From the NCBI GenBank assembly GCA_947501625.1, contig CANMWN010000001.1, positions 310,001-374,000 of the forward strand: a stretch of 64,000 nucleotides of DNA. Reading direction: 5' to 3'. Under the pieces are notes generated by a model. It was given only the letters and a program-made list of their open reading frames with translations, was not told the origin of the DNA and searched no databases. This DNA is from an uncultured Flavobacteriaceae bacterium (GTDB taxonomy: Bacteria > Bacteroidota > Bacteroidia > Flavobacteriales > Flavobacteriaceae). This document shows, one piece after another, positions 44,421-52,905 of this stretch. The translations under genes and the position numbers were made by a program. Numbering within the stretch: position 1 is the first letter of the stretch; each line of letters starts with the position of its first letter.

Positions 44421-44944
44421 TAGTAGTTATAATAAGGAGAGATCATTAAATAAACTATGACACCAGTAACAGCAACATACAACCAAAGAGGAAAAGTATA
44501 TCTAGCAATTTTTTTATGCTGTTTAAATTTACCTAATCTTGCTCGAAAATAAGTAATCAGTACAAATGGAATTACAGCAATTGACAGTATAATATGACTT
44601 ATAAGTACAATAAGATAAATCGTCTTTTCCATTCCTTCGCCTCCAAACTTTGTAGAATCTGAAGTCATATGATATAGAACATACATAATCAAAAAAACAA
44701 CAGATAATGTTATGGCTAAAGTGTTTAATTGTTCATGCAATTTTCGATTTCCTTTTTTAATAGCAACTAATGCTAACACTAAAATAATCGCCGTTAAAGC
44801 ATTTATAGAAGCATAAATAGGCGGTAAAAAAATAGGCAATTCTACATCTATTTTCACTTTAAATAAAAGTGCTACAACTAATGGTAGTATAATTGAAAGC
44901 ACTAAACTTATTCTATTATATTTCTTTTCTCTTGCTGTTTTCAT
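44420..44944 (-). CDS. DUF420 membrane protein
   Basis: A 174-residue protein with five predicted helices, matching DUF420, a family that sits near cytochrome oxidase genes in many bacteria (CtaM-like in Bacillus) and is needed for aa3 oxidase function there. Conserved His in ISHIILSIAVIPF and ARYTFPLWLYVAVTGVIVYLM are present. One-base overlaps on both sides couple it to the SCO and CxxC genes. Confidence 0.85.
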   Translation of the reverse strand: MKTAREKKYNRISLVLSIILPLVVALLFKVKIDVELPIFLPPIYASINALTAIILVLALVAIKKGNRKLHEQLNTLAITLSVVFLIMYVLYHMTSDSTKFGGEGMEKTIYLIVLISHIILSIAVIPFVLITYFRARLGKFKQHKKIARYTFPLWLYVAVTGVIVYLMISPYYNY

Positions 44945-45585
44945 TATTCTTTTAAAAGCAACTTAATATCTTGTTTCAATTCATTTATTTGATTGTTGAA
45001 CTCATGTTCTTTCAACGCTCTATAATACATAATAGGATTTCCATTTTCATCATATCTAGAACGGATATATCCATCTTTATCAATCAATGCAAATAATCCT
45101 GAATGCTCAAAGCCTCCAACTTCATCTGAACCAACTCCAGCATATAATTTAAATCCATTTTTTGCTAAATCATAAACAGTCTCTTGAGGCTTTCCTGACA
45201 ATAAATGCCAATTAGGACTTGAAATTTCATACTTTTTAGCATAATCTTCCAAAATTTCAGACGTATCATAATTTGGGTTGATTGAAAAAGAAGCAATTCC
45301 AAAATTAGGATTGCCAAAAAATTCATTTTGGATTCCTACCATTTCAGTATTCATAATAGGACAAATTGTAGGGCATGTAGTAAAGAAAAATTCGACAACA
45401 TATACTTTCCCCTTATAACTATCATTAGTAATAATATCACCTTTTTGATTTATAAATTCAAATTCTGGAACCTTATTAAACTTTGCTAATTTGGGCTTTG
45501 AGAAATAAGCAACTACTTTTGGAACTGTATAAATACCAAACAATAAAATAATAAACGATATACCTATATAGGATTTGTTCTTCAT
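44944..45585 (-). CDS. SCO family copper chaperone/thiol protein
   Basis: A 213-residue protein with an N-terminal anchor (about 5-23) and a thioredoxin-like domain. The copper-binding pair is C71 and C75 in FFFTTCPTICPIM, and the conserved histidine is in VGGFEHSGLFALI, so the metal site is complete. SCO proteins deliver copper to or reduce CuA of cytochrome oxidase subunit II. It starts 6 bases after the SCO-like gene at 45592 and overlaps the DUF420 gene by one base. Confidence 0.95.
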   Translation of the reverse strand: MKNKSYIGISFIILLFGIYTVPKVVAYFSKPKLAKFNKVPEFEFINQKGDIITNDSYKGKVYVVEFFFTTCPTICPIMNTEMVGIQNEFFGNPNFGIASFSINPNYDTSEILEDYAKKYEISSPNWHLLSGKPQETVYDLAKNGFKLYAGVGSDEVGGFEHSGLFALIDKDGYIRSRYDENGNPIMYYRALKEHEFNNQINELKQDIKLLLKE

Positions 45586-45591
45586 AATCTT

Positions 45592-46230
45592 TTAGACTTT
45601 TCTTTTACGTCTTTGTTCTTTCTCCATAGATTTTCCTAATTGATAATATATAATATCAATATCATCCTTCATCTTATTTCTAAGGTCAGCAACTGAGGTC
45701 ATGTCATAACCATATAACTTACCATCAATAGTATCTTCATCATCTTTCCTGCCTCTTAGTCTTAATTCTCTATCAATTATAAACGTATAATTTGAAGCAT
45801 AATTATCATCAAGTTTATAAGGTGTATCAAAACTATTAAAAATAGCAACTAAATCTTCCTTTGAAGCAAATACAAATTTCCATTTGCTTGCATCAGTATA
45901 AGTTCCCAGCCTTTCTTTTAATTTTACAACTTCTTTTTCAGTTCCTTTAGGTAATATTATTACTGTTTGAAAATATAAACTCTTGTAATAATCTTTATAA
46001 ATCACTTCATTTAAATTAAATAAAGCATTCTTGGATTTATTCAAATCTTCTCCCAAAAAAGCGACTACAGAATAGTGATTTTCAAAAGTTTCATCTCCTT
46101 TTATATTTTCAACATTCTCTGTCAAAATAGGTAAATTTGAATAATGCCAAATACCCTTAGACAAGAAAATATAAAATATTAGAGGAACGATAAAAAGGCT
46201 AAAAAGGACTAAAAACTTTTTCTTTTGCAT
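45592..46230 (-). CDS. Membrane-anchored protein in the cox cluster, possible degenerate SCO
   Basis: A 212-residue protein with an N-terminal hydrophobic helix (about 6-24) and a soluble domain. It contains SVVAFLGEDLNKSKNALFNL and NYTFIIDRELRLRGRKDD, which parallel SCO secondary structure (strand, helix, and the ALIDKDGYIRSRY strand of the neighbour), but it has no cysteines. I do not recognise a named family. It lies between the oxidase structural genes and the SCO gene, and a hairpin precedes it. A structural partner in oxidase assembly is possible. Confidence 0.7.
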   Translation of the reverse strand: MQKKKFLVLFSLFIVPLIFYIFLSKGIWHYSNLPILTENVENIKGDETFENHYSVVAFLGEDLNKSKNALFNLNEVIYKDYYKSLYFQTVIILPKGTEKEVVKLKERLGTYTDASKWKFVFASKEDLVAIFNSFDTPYKLDDNYASNYTFIIDRELRLRGRKDDEDTIDGKLYGYDMTSVADLRNKMKDDIDIIYYQLGKSMEKEQRRKRKV

Positions 46231-46241
46231 ATATGTAAATC

Positions 46242-46266
46242 AAAAAAAGGTGGATAAATCCACCTT
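46242..46266 (-). terminator. Intra-cluster hairpin (terminator or attenuator)
   Basis: Perfect arms AAGGTGGA and TCCACCTT with a TAAA loop, followed on the minus strand by seven T. It lies between subunit IV and the gene at 45592, just 12 bases before that gene's ATG. Confidence 0.7.
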
Positions 46267-46287
46267 AATTTTATATTTTATTTTATT

Positions 46288-46638
46288 CTAATAATCCCAT
46301 TTAATATATGGAGTTAATACTTCGTGTAAATAATCACCTTCAACCAGTAAAATTACAGTTAAGTAACATATTAAAAACACTGTTGTCCAAACAACAGATC
46401 TTCTAAACCATTTTTGTTCATCAATCATATGCATGAAATACCAAGTAATTCCATAAGCCTTAACTAATGTTAATATAATAAATATCCAGTTTAAAGGACT
46501 AGTTCCTAAAAAACTAGTAAGGTGTAATGATGCTGGTTTAATAATTCCTAAAGCAACTTCAACAACAGTTACCAAAGATAAAAATCCAAATACTTTCCAA
46601 ATTAATGCTGTATGAGATTCGTGTGCGCCGTGTGCCAT
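46288..46638 (-). CDS. Cytochrome c oxidase subunit IV
   Basis: A 116-residue membrane protein with three predicted helices, matching the bacterial subunit IV (COX4_pro/CtaF) family: VWKVFGFLSLVTVVEVALGI, the second helix ILTLVKAYGITWYFMHMIDE and a third LICYLTVILLVEGDYL. It is the fourth subunit of the aa3/caa3-type oxidase. It lies 20 bases downstream of the long subunit III gene and is followed by the hairpin at 46242. Confidence 0.9.
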   Translation of the reverse strand: MAHGAHESHTALIWKVFGFLSLVTVVEVALGIIKPASLHLTSFLGTSPLNWIFIILTLVKAYGITWYFMHMIDEQKWFRRSVVWTTVFLICYLTVILLVEGDYLHEVLTPYIKWDY

Positions 46639-46658
46639 TTTAATCTTTTATTTTTTTA

Positions 46659-47639
46659 TTAAACTAAGTAGAAGAATGTAAATACAAATACCCAAACTAA
46701 ATCGACAAAGTGCCAATACAATCCAACTTTTTCTACCATTTCATAATTCTTTCTCTTCTCATATGTACCTATAATTACATTAAAGAAAATAATGATATTA
46801 AATACAATTCCAGAGAATACGTGGAAGCCGTGGAAACCAGTAATGAAGAAAAAGAAATCGGCAAATAAAGTATTACCATATTCGTTTACTTTAAGGTTTG
46901 CTCCTTTTACTACTTGCTTTCCTTCAGCCAAGTACTTCATAGCATCTGCTCTTGAAAGCACTTCTTTCTGCTTTACTGAAGCGTCAATTTTTTCAGTTCT
47001 TATGGATAACTCTGGGTGCTTTTTGAATCCTTCCATCACTTCATCCATCGTGAAAACAGGTAAAGACCCTTCCTTAACAAACCACAATCCATTTTTTCTT
47101 GCATGTTGCTTTCTTTCTCCTTCATGTGCTGTTACAAAACTCTCTAATGCCACTTGATGACCAGAACCATCTACAAACTGAATAATTTTTCCGTCATGCA
47201 TTTCAACTGCTCCATAAGAACCATTGATAAAAGTTTTCCACTCCCAAGCTTGCGAGCCTACGAAAACTGCACCACCAAGAATTGTTGCAAACATATACCA
47301 AGCAACTTTATTTTTTTTCATTTGATGACCTGCATCAACAGCCAGTACCATAGTAACTGAAGAGAAAATAAGTACAAACGTCATAAACGCAACATAGTAC
47401 ATTGGAAATTCTCCATGAATAAACGGTATGTGTGTAAACACCTCATCGGCAATTGGCCAAGTTTCAATAAACTTGAAACGCATTAAACCATATGCAGCAA
47501 TAAATCCAGAAAAAGTAAGTGCATCTGACATGATGAAAAACCACATCATCATTTTACCATAACTTGCGCCAAAAGGCTTCTTTTCAGTCTTATCGTCTGC
47601 CCAAGAATGGTGTTCTTTAGTAGCAACAGTTGCTTCCAT
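46659..47639 (-). CDS. Cytochrome c oxidase subunit III with large central insertion
   Basis: A 326-residue subunit III. Helices at about 29-52, 80-101 and 112-130 match the family up to GSQAWEWKTFI. A hydrophilic stretch of roughly 108 residues (about 138-246), without membrane helices, interrupts the chain before DFFFFITGFHGFHVFSG and the last helices, ending WHFVDLVWVFVFTFFYLV. Usual subunit III proteins have a short loop there. The insertion should face one side of the membrane and may cover a cytochrome partner. A promoter box is at 47675. Confidence 0.92.
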   Translation of the reverse strand: MEATVATKEHHSWADDKTEKKPFGASYGKMMMWFFIMSDALTFSGFIAAYGLMRFKFIETWPIADEVFTHIPFIHGEFPMYYVAFMTFVLIFSSVTMVLAVDAGHQMKKNKVAWYMFATILGGAVFVGSQAWEWKTFINGSYGAVEMHDGKIIQFVDGSGHQVALESFVTAHEGERKQHARKNGLWFVKEGSLPVFTMDEVMEGFKKHPELSIRTEKIDASVKQKEVLSRADAMKYLAEGKQVVKGANLKVNEYGNTLFADFFFFITGFHGFHVFSGIVFNIIIFFNVIIGTYEKRKNYEMVEKVGLYWHFVDLVWVFVFTFFYLV

Positions 47640-47674
47640 AAAAAATATAAAGTTTTTTTAGTTTTTTAACCGGT

Positions 47675-47682
47675 CAAATTTA
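47675..47682 (-). promoter_or_regulatory. Possible internal -7 promoter box (TAAATTTG, minus strand)
   Basis: The minus strand reads TAAATTTG in the 53-base gap before the long subunit III gene, 35 bases from its ATG. It could give extra expression of the distal cox genes. Confidence 0.4.
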
Positions 47683-47692
47683 CAAAATATTA

Positions 47693-48277
47693 TCATCTTA
47701 TAAAATAGAAAAATAAAAAGAGTAATATCCATAATATATCTACAAAATGCCAAAAGATTGCACCTAACTCTAAACCAAGCATTTCCGTAGCATTGTAGCG
47801 TTTTTTAAAATGATTATAAATAACTGTCAACAAAACGATAAAGCCTGCAAAAACATGCAATAAGTGGGCAAAAGAAATAACAATAAGCATAGAAGAGGAA
47901 ACTAAACTTCCTTTTCCAGCAAAATAAATCCCTGCTTCTTTCAATTCATAGAATCCTTGAACTTGAAAATAAGCAAACCCAATACCAAATAAAAGGGTTA
48001 ATAATAAAAACAGCGTTGTTTGTTCTCTTTTATTTTTACTGATACTTTTTTGAGCCAAGAAAAAAGTAATGCTACTCAGCAAAATTAATACTGTACTTGT
48101 ATATAATGCTGGCGGTAAATCAAAAGATACCCAATCATCTCGTTTACTACTCACTATATAAGCACTTACCAAGCCAATAAACATCATCGACATACTTATC
48201 ATCGAAACCCATAACATTGGTTTAGCAGATTTTTGTTTGGCTGTTTTATATTCTTGTTCTAATCCTTGATTTGTCAT
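47693..48277 (-). CDS. Cytochrome c oxidase subunit III family protein (short form)
   Basis: A 194-residue heme-copper oxidase subunit III homologue with five helices, including KPMLWVSMISMSMMFIGLVSAY, FAHLLHVFAGFIVLLTVIY and the C-terminal WHFVDILWILLFLFFY block. It lacks the N-terminal two helices of classical subunit III. It precedes the second, longer subunit III gene, so the oxidase has two III-like components, as in other Bacteroidota. The ATG abuts the ctaB stop. Confidence 0.9.
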   Translation of the reverse strand: MTNQGLEQEYKTAKQKSAKPMLWVSMISMSMMFIGLVSAYIVSSKRDDWVSFDLPPALYTSTVLILLSSITFFLAQKSISKNKREQTTLFLLLTLLFGIGFAYFQVQGFYELKEAGIYFAGKGSLVSSSMLIVISFAHLLHVFAGFIVLLTVIYNHFKKRYNATEMLGLELGAIFWHFVDILWILLFLFFYFIR

Positions 48278-49150
48278 TTAGTGTAAAAATTTATCTACCA
48301 CGTAGATGATTTGAATGAGTGTAATATACAATACACTTGAAAGCATTAATTGTCTTGCAATTTTATCTGTTTGATGTTTATACAATTTTATTCCATAATA
48401 CAACATCAAAGCACCCAATAAAAATATTGTTATTGCTGTAATTGGATAAATCCAAAACTCACCAGTTTGTTTAAACACTGGTAAAATAGATACAATAATC
48501 ATCACAACAGTGTATAAAATTATTTGTTTAATAGCTCCTTTATCTTTCTTTCCCATAGGTAGCATATTAAATCCTGCTTTTTTATACTCATCAAATTGTA
48601 ACCAACCTATAGCCCAAAAATGCGGAAATTGCCAAAAAAACTGTATTAGAAATAAAGTTCCAGGCTCAATTGAAAAATCATTTGTTGCTGCTACCCATCC
48701 TAACATAAAAGGGATGGCACCTGGAATAGCACCAACAAAAACTGTTAATGGAGTTACCGCTTTTAAAGGTGTGTAAGCGCAAGTGTATAAGAATATTGAA
48801 ATAGCGCCAAACAAAGCACATTTTGGGTTGATATAATACAACATTGCAATACCCAAAATTGTAAATATAATTGCAATAGTCAGAGCAGTATTTACCGACA
48901 TTCTTCCTGTTGGCAAAGGTCTATTCATGGTCCTTTTCATCAAGGCATCCGTTTCTTTCTCGATAACTTGATTAAATGCATTTGATGCACCAACCATAAA
49001 ATAACCTCCAATAGTTAGTATGGCTAATATTTTAAAATCGACAGTTTCAACTGCCAATAAATATCCAGCAATAGAAGAAAAAACAACACTCAAAGAAAGT
49101 CCAACTTTGGTAAGTTGCTTAAAATCACTCAGTGCTGTTGAAAATGTCAT
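48278..49150 (-). CDS. ctaB: Protoheme IX farnesyltransferase (heme O synthase)
   Basis: A 290-residue UbiA-family prenyltransferase that converts heme B to heme O, on the way to heme A for the oxidase. The Asp-rich motif is NAFNQVIEKETDALMKRT, followed by NRPLPTGRMS; the second is FHWAIG-like (HFWAIGWLQFDEYKKAGFNML). Nine hydrophobic segments are visible. The frame extends to a TTG at 49171, but the ATG at 49148-49150 fits the family N-terminus (MTFSTALSDF). First gene of the cox cluster with a promoter box 49 bases upstream. Confidence 0.96.
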   Translation of the reverse strand: MTFSTALSDFKQLTKVGLSLSVVFSSIAGYLLAVETVDFKILAILTIGGYFMVGASNAFNQVIEKETDALMKRTMNRPLPTGRMSVNTALTIAIIFTILGIAMLYYINPKCALFGAISIFLYTCAYTPLKAVTPLTVFVGAIPGAIPFMLGWVAATNDFSIEPGTLFLIQFFWQFPHFWAIGWLQFDEYKKAGFNMLPMGKKDKGAIKQIILYTVVMIIVSILPVFKQTGEFWIYPITAITIFLLGALMLYYGIKLYKHQTDKIARQLMLSSVLYITLIQIIYVVDKFLH

Positions 49151-49199
49151 TTTTTTTGTAAGCGTATTCAAGTACTAAAAAAATTTATTTTTGATAGTG

Positions 49200-49207
49200 C
49201 AAAGATA
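49200..49207 (-). promoter_or_regulatory. Bacteroidota -7 promoter box (TATCTTTG, minus strand) for the cox cluster
   Basis: The minus strand reads TATCTTTG, matching TAnnTTTG, 49 bases before the ctaB ATG. Confidence 0.55.
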
Positions 49208-49277
49208 TTTGATTCTTATGTAATAACCATCCAAAAAAGAGTGTTTATGTTATAAAAAATAATTTTTCAAAAAAAGC

Positions 49278-49307
49278 TTTGGATTTTATAGAAATGTTTT
49301 AAATTTG
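49278..49307 (+). promoter_or_regulatory. tRNA operon promoter (TTTG, 18-base gap, TAAATTTG)
   Basis: TTTG at 49278-49281 and TAAATTTG at 49300-49307 have the spacing expected for Bacteroidota -33 and -7 elements. The box is 44 bases upstream of tRNA-Gly, the most complete promoter match in the window. Confidence 0.7.
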
Positions 49308-49351
49308 CCACCCATTTAAATGCTAAATGGATGTTCATTAAAATAATGACT

Positions 49352-49423
49352 GCGAAAGTAGCTCAGGGGTAGAGCATCACCTTGCCAAGGTGAGGGTCGC
49401 GGGTTCAAATCCCGTCTTTCGCT
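49352..49423 (+). tRNA. tRNA-Gly (anticodon GCC)
   Basis: The 7-base acceptor stem pairs GCGAAAG with CTTTCGC; the anticodon stem TCACC/GGTGA encloses TTGCCAA, so the anticodon is GCC. The T arm contains GGTTCAAATCC. The discriminator is U, as usual for glycine. CCA is not encoded. Confidence 0.97.
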
Positions 49424-49450
49424 CTATTGCCTTAAACAATATACCAATAT

Positions 49451-49535
49451 GCTGAAGTGGTGGAATTGGTAGACACGCCGGACTTAAAATCCTGTGCTCT
49501 TTTTGGGCGTGCGGGTTCAAGTCCCGCCTTCAGTA
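49451..49535 (+). tRNA. tRNA-Leu (anticodon TAA)
   Basis: An 85-base type II tRNA with a long variable arm. The acceptor stem pairs GCTGAAG with CTTCAGT (one G-U pair), the anticodon loop CTTAAAA gives TAA, and the T arm has GGTTCAAGTCC. Discriminator A fits leucine. CCA is not encoded. It lies 27 bases after tRNA-Gly. Confidence 0.97.
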
Positions 49536-49537
49536 CG

Positions 49538-49574
49538 AAAACCTTCTTAATCTTATGATTTTGAAGGTTTTTTT
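49538..49574 (+). terminator. Hairpin terminator after the tRNA genes, copy 1 of a 36-bp repeat
   Basis: Arms AAAACCTTC and GAAGGTTTT enclose an internal ATC/GAT pairing; T run follows. The first 36 bases are identical to 52422-52457. Confidence 0.8.
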
Positions 49575-49677
49575 GGTTTTATACTTTAACATTTCATTTA
49601 ACTTTTAAGTTTAAATATTTTGTAAATTGGCTCTCCTCATTTTACTAATCAAAAAATTAAATCTTAAAACTAAAATT

Positions 49678-51051
49678 ATGATGAAACTGAAATCAACAAT
49701 TTTACTTCTTTTAATTTGTCCATTAGTTATGTTTTCTCAAAAGAAATTACCTGACAATTTCTTTTTAGAAACTCTTGATAACGGACTAGAAGTATTAACT
49801 ATCGAAGACAATACCGTGCCTTTGGCAACTATTGAAATTACTGTAAGAAATGGAGGTTATACCGAATCTCCAGAGTTTGATGGACTCTCGCATTTATACG
49901 AACACATGTTCTTTAAAGCAAATAAAGACATCCCTTCACAAGAAGCATATCTTGAACGTGTAAACGAGTTAGGTATTTCTTTTAACGGTACAACTTCTGG
50001 TGAAAGAGTAAATTATTTTGTGACTTTAAGTTCTGAAAAATTAAATGAAGGTCTTGAATTTATGAATTCAGCAATTCGTTACCCTTTATTCTTAAAACAA
50101 GAAATGATTAATGAAAATCCTGTTGTTGATGGAGAATTTCAAAGAGCAGAATCAAACCCTGTTTTTTTCTTACTTCAAGACAGTAACCACAAAATGTGGG
50201 GTGATTTATACAGTAGAAAAAATGTGATAGGTGATCACGATGTGATTTTAAATGCCACACCTGAAAAAATGAAAGAAATTCAGGCTAAATTTTATCATCC
50301 AAACAATTCACTAATTGTTGTTGCTGGAAATGTAAAGCATGAAGATGTGTTAAAAAAAGTAGAAGCGATTTATGGAGATTGGAAGCGTTCAGAATTTGAT
50401 CCTTTTGAAAAATATCCAATTCCGGAATTCAAACCTTTAGAAAAGTCAACCTATTTTATTACTGAAAATGAAAATGCAACAACACCAATCTCTTTAATAA
50501 GTTGGCATGGACCAGACACAAGAAGTGACATACCTTCTACTTATGCTGCAGATGTATTTTCATATATACTTTCTCAAAATTCATCAAAATTTCAACAAGA
50601 AATGATTGATAGCGGATTGGCGTATCAAGTAAACTTAGGATATTCAACTAATAAATATGTTGGTCCTATTCAACTATTTTTAGTTCCAAATCCTACTAAA
50701 ATAAAAGAAGCAATGGCAAAACTTGAAGAGCATATTGCACAATGGAATTCTGATGATTATTTTACTGACGAGCAAATGGAGACTGCCAAAACTAAATTGG
50801 CAATTGAAGATGCCTATGGAAAAGAGCAAACATCTCAATTTTTACATACAGTCACTTATTGGTGGTCTTCTGCAAGTATTGATTATTATACCGATTATGT
50901 TGCCAATCTTCAAAAAGTAACAAGAGATGATATCAAAAAATATGTAGAAACATATATTCAAGGTAAGCCAAAAGTAGTTGGGTTATTACTTTCACCACAA
51001 ATGAAAGAGAATATGGGAATTGAATCATTAGAAGAATACATCACTGAATAA
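49678..51051 (+). CDS. M16 family zinc peptidase, catalytic partner
   Basis: A 457-residue exported protein. The frame extends to a TTG at 49627, but the double ATG at 49678/49681 starts a normal signal peptide ending in VMFSQ. The inverted zinc motif HLYEH (HxxEH) is intact, with downstream Glu expected in the family, and ITVRNGGYTESPEFDGL is the standard preceding block. It pairs with the next gene, which lacks the zinc site, so the active enzyme is probably a heterodimer in the periplasm. Substrate unknown. Confidence 0.92.
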   Translation: MMKLKSTILLLLICPLVMFSQKKLPDNFFLETLDNGLEVLTIEDNTVPLATIEITVRNGGYTESPEFDGLSHLYEHMFFKANKDIPSQEAYLERVNELGISFNGTTSGERVNYFVTLSSEKLNEGLEFMNSAIRYPLFLKQEMINENPVVDGEFQRAESNPVFFLLQDSNHKMWGDLYSRKNVIGDHDVILNATPEKMKEIQAKFYHPNNSLIVVAGNVKHEDVLKKVEAIYGDWKRSEFDPFEKYPIPEFKPLEKSTYFITENENATTPISLISWHGPDTRSDIPSTYAADVFSYILSQNSSKFQQEMIDSGLAYQVNLGYSTNKYVGPIQLFLVPNPTKIKEAMAKLEEHIAQWNSDDYFTDEQMETAKTKLAIEDAYGKEQTSQFLHTVTYWWSSASIDYYTDYVANLQKVTRDDIKKYVETYIQGKPKVVGLLLSPQMKENMGIESLEEYITE

Positions 51052-51062
51052 ACTTAAAAATC

Positions 51063-52400
51063 ATGAAAAATTTAAAAATATATTATTTAATAGGTCTATT
51101 TATTTCTTCTTTAACTATTCAAGCACAAGGAAATTCTGCAGTTGAAGAATTTAATGTGGAAGGAATAAAAGTAATTTTAAAACACTCACCAAAAGAAGTT
51201 GTAAGCGCCAAGATGTTTATCAAAGGAGGCACTGCAAACTATACCAAAGAGCAAGAAGGTATCGAAGATTTTGCTTTATCATTAGCAGTTTCTGGCGGAA
51301 CAACAAACATGGATAAAATTGCTTTTAATAGCGCAAGAGAGAAAATAAGTGCCAATATTGGCTCTTCTACTACTTATGATTATGGGCAAGTAAGTTTGAG
51401 ATGTGTGAAGCAGTTTTGGGATACTTCTTGGGATTTATTTGCTGATGCAATACTTAATCCTGCTTTTACTGAAATTGAATATGCATTATTAAAAGAGCAA
51501 TTAATCAACAATGTAAAACAAAATGCTGCCGATCCTGATACGCAATTAAGAAATCTAGCTGCAGCAAACTTTTTTAAAGGTAAGAACTACGCTAAACTTC
51601 CTACAGGAAGTGAAGAAAGTTTACAAGGTATTTCTTTAGATGATATCAAATCGTATTATAAAAACTTGATAGGAAAGAAAAGAATTTCTTTTGTTGTTGT
51701 TGGAGACATCAGTAAAGAAGATATTTCAGAAAAAATAAAATCGTCTTTTGCTTCGCTTGCTGATGGTACTTTGCCAAGTAAAGAAGAAAAAAGAGAAGGC
51801 GTTCTATCAACCACCAAAATTGAAGATAGAGATATTGCTACAAACTATATAATGGGTCAAATGGATGCTCCTAAAATGGATAGTAAAGAAGGTGTTGCTA
51901 TGCAAATTGCAATGAGTATTTTAAGAGATCGTTTATTTATAGAAATAAGAACAAAACGCGGTCTTTCTTATGCTCCTCAGGCATTTTATGCAAGCGGAAT
52001 TGTAGAAAACCCTTACAACGGAATTTATGTTAGCACTACCAATCCAAAGGAATCTATGAGGGTAATGGTAGATGAAATTGACAAATTAAGAACTGTTGGT
52101 TATTCGGCTAAAGAATTGACCGATGTAAAACAAGGGTTTTTAACATCTCATTATATGGGGTTAGAAACAATGGCTTCGCAGTCTAGAAACTTAGGATTGG
52201 CTGACTTGAAAGGTAATTGGAAAATGGCAGAAGAGTTTGCAAATATTGTAAATGATATTTCTCTTGAAGATATTAATGGCGCTATTAAAAAGTATACCGA
52301 TAATATCACTTGGACATATCTTGGCAAGAAAGATATGGTAAACGAAGAGGACTTTGTGCAACCAAAACCTATTAAAAAAGAATTACCAATAAAAAATTAA
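51063..52400 (+). CDS. M16 family peptidase-like partner lacking the zinc motif
   Basis: A 445-residue exported protein with signal peptide ending in TIQAQG. It has the M16 fold, but the HxxEH position reads GIEDFALSLAVSGG, so it cannot bind zinc. The R/Y substrate-handling pair is kept in RTKRGLSYAPQAFY. In M16B heterodimers one subunit supplies zinc and the other supplies this pair, matching this operon. It starts 11 bases after its partner. A second copy of the 36-bp hairpin follows. Confidence 0.92.
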   Translation: MKNLKIYYLIGLFISSLTIQAQGNSAVEEFNVEGIKVILKHSPKEVVSAKMFIKGGTANYTKEQEGIEDFALSLAVSGGTTNMDKIAFNSAREKISANIGSSTTYDYGQVSLRCVKQFWDTSWDLFADAILNPAFTEIEYALLKEQLINNVKQNAADPDTQLRNLAAANFFKGKNYAKLPTGSEESLQGISLDDIKSYYKNLIGKKRISFVVVGDISKEDISEKIKSSFASLADGTLPSKEEKREGVLSTTKIEDRDIATNYIMGQMDAPKMDSKEGVAMQIAMSILRDRLFIEIRTKRGLSYAPQAFYASGIVENPYNGIYVSTTNPKESMRVMVDEIDKLRTVGYSAKELTDVKQGFLTSHYMGLETMASQSRNLGLADLKGNWKMAEEFANIVNDISLEDINGAIKKYTDNITWTYLGKKDMVNEEDFVQPKPIKKELPIKN

Positions 52401-52421
52401 TAGTATATAATTAAAAAAGTA

Positions 52422-52457
52422 AAAACCTTCTTAATCTTATGATTTTGAAGGTTTTTT
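52422..52457 (+). terminator. Hairpin terminator after the M16 pair, copy 2 of a 36-bp repeat
   Basis: Identical over 36 bases to 49538-49573, with the same arms and a 6-base T run. It lies 8 bases before the DoxX ATG. Confidence 0.8.
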
Positions 52458-52465
52458 GATAAAAA

Positions 52466-52891
52466 ATGACATTTAAAAAAATAGAACAATTTTTTGAAAA
52501 CAATAAATCTATAGGTGTTTTTTTACTTAGGATTTTTATTGGACTTCGCCTTTTTTATGGAGTAATTGACAATGTTGTAAGTTGGGATAAAATGTTAGAA
52601 TTTTCTAAATTTTTAGAAGTGAATAATTTTCCTTTACCTATAGGATGTGCTGTTATTTCAGTATACTTACAATTTTTTGGTAGCATTTTTATTTTATTAG
52701 GCTACAAAATTAGATTAGCCTCTTTTGTTCTAATCATCAATTTCTTAGTTGCACTAGTGTTTGTACATTTTAAAATTAATGACACTGTTGAAGGAATGAC
52801 TCCTGCATTGGCTATGCTTTTTGGTTGTCTTACATTATTATTTACTGGAGCAGGAAAATATTCATTCCAGAAAAATCATAAGTCCTTATAG
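52466..52891 (+). CDS. DoxX family membrane protein
   Basis: A 141-residue protein with four helices, matching DoxX: VFLLRIFIGLRLFYGVIDNV, YLQFFGSIFILLGYKIRLAS and GMTPALAMLFGCLTLLFTGAGKYS. Members are often linked to thiol or quinone redox in the membrane; the function here is unknown. It starts immediately after the terminator-like repeat, so either it has no leader beyond it or read-through feeds it. Confidence 0.85.
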   Translation: MTFKKIEQFFENNKSIGVFLLRIFIGLRLFYGVIDNVVSWDKMLEFSKFLEVNNFPLPIGCAVISVYLQFFGSIFILLGYKIRLASFVLIINFLVALVFVHFKINDTVEGMTPALAMLFGCLTLLFTGAGKYSFQKNHKSL

Positions 52892-52905
52892 TTTTAATTT
52901 TTAAA

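Noticed and set aside
46792-47157. 121-codon plus-strand frame
   Set aside because: Antisense to the insertion and later helices of cytochrome oxidase subunit III, which is clearly coding.
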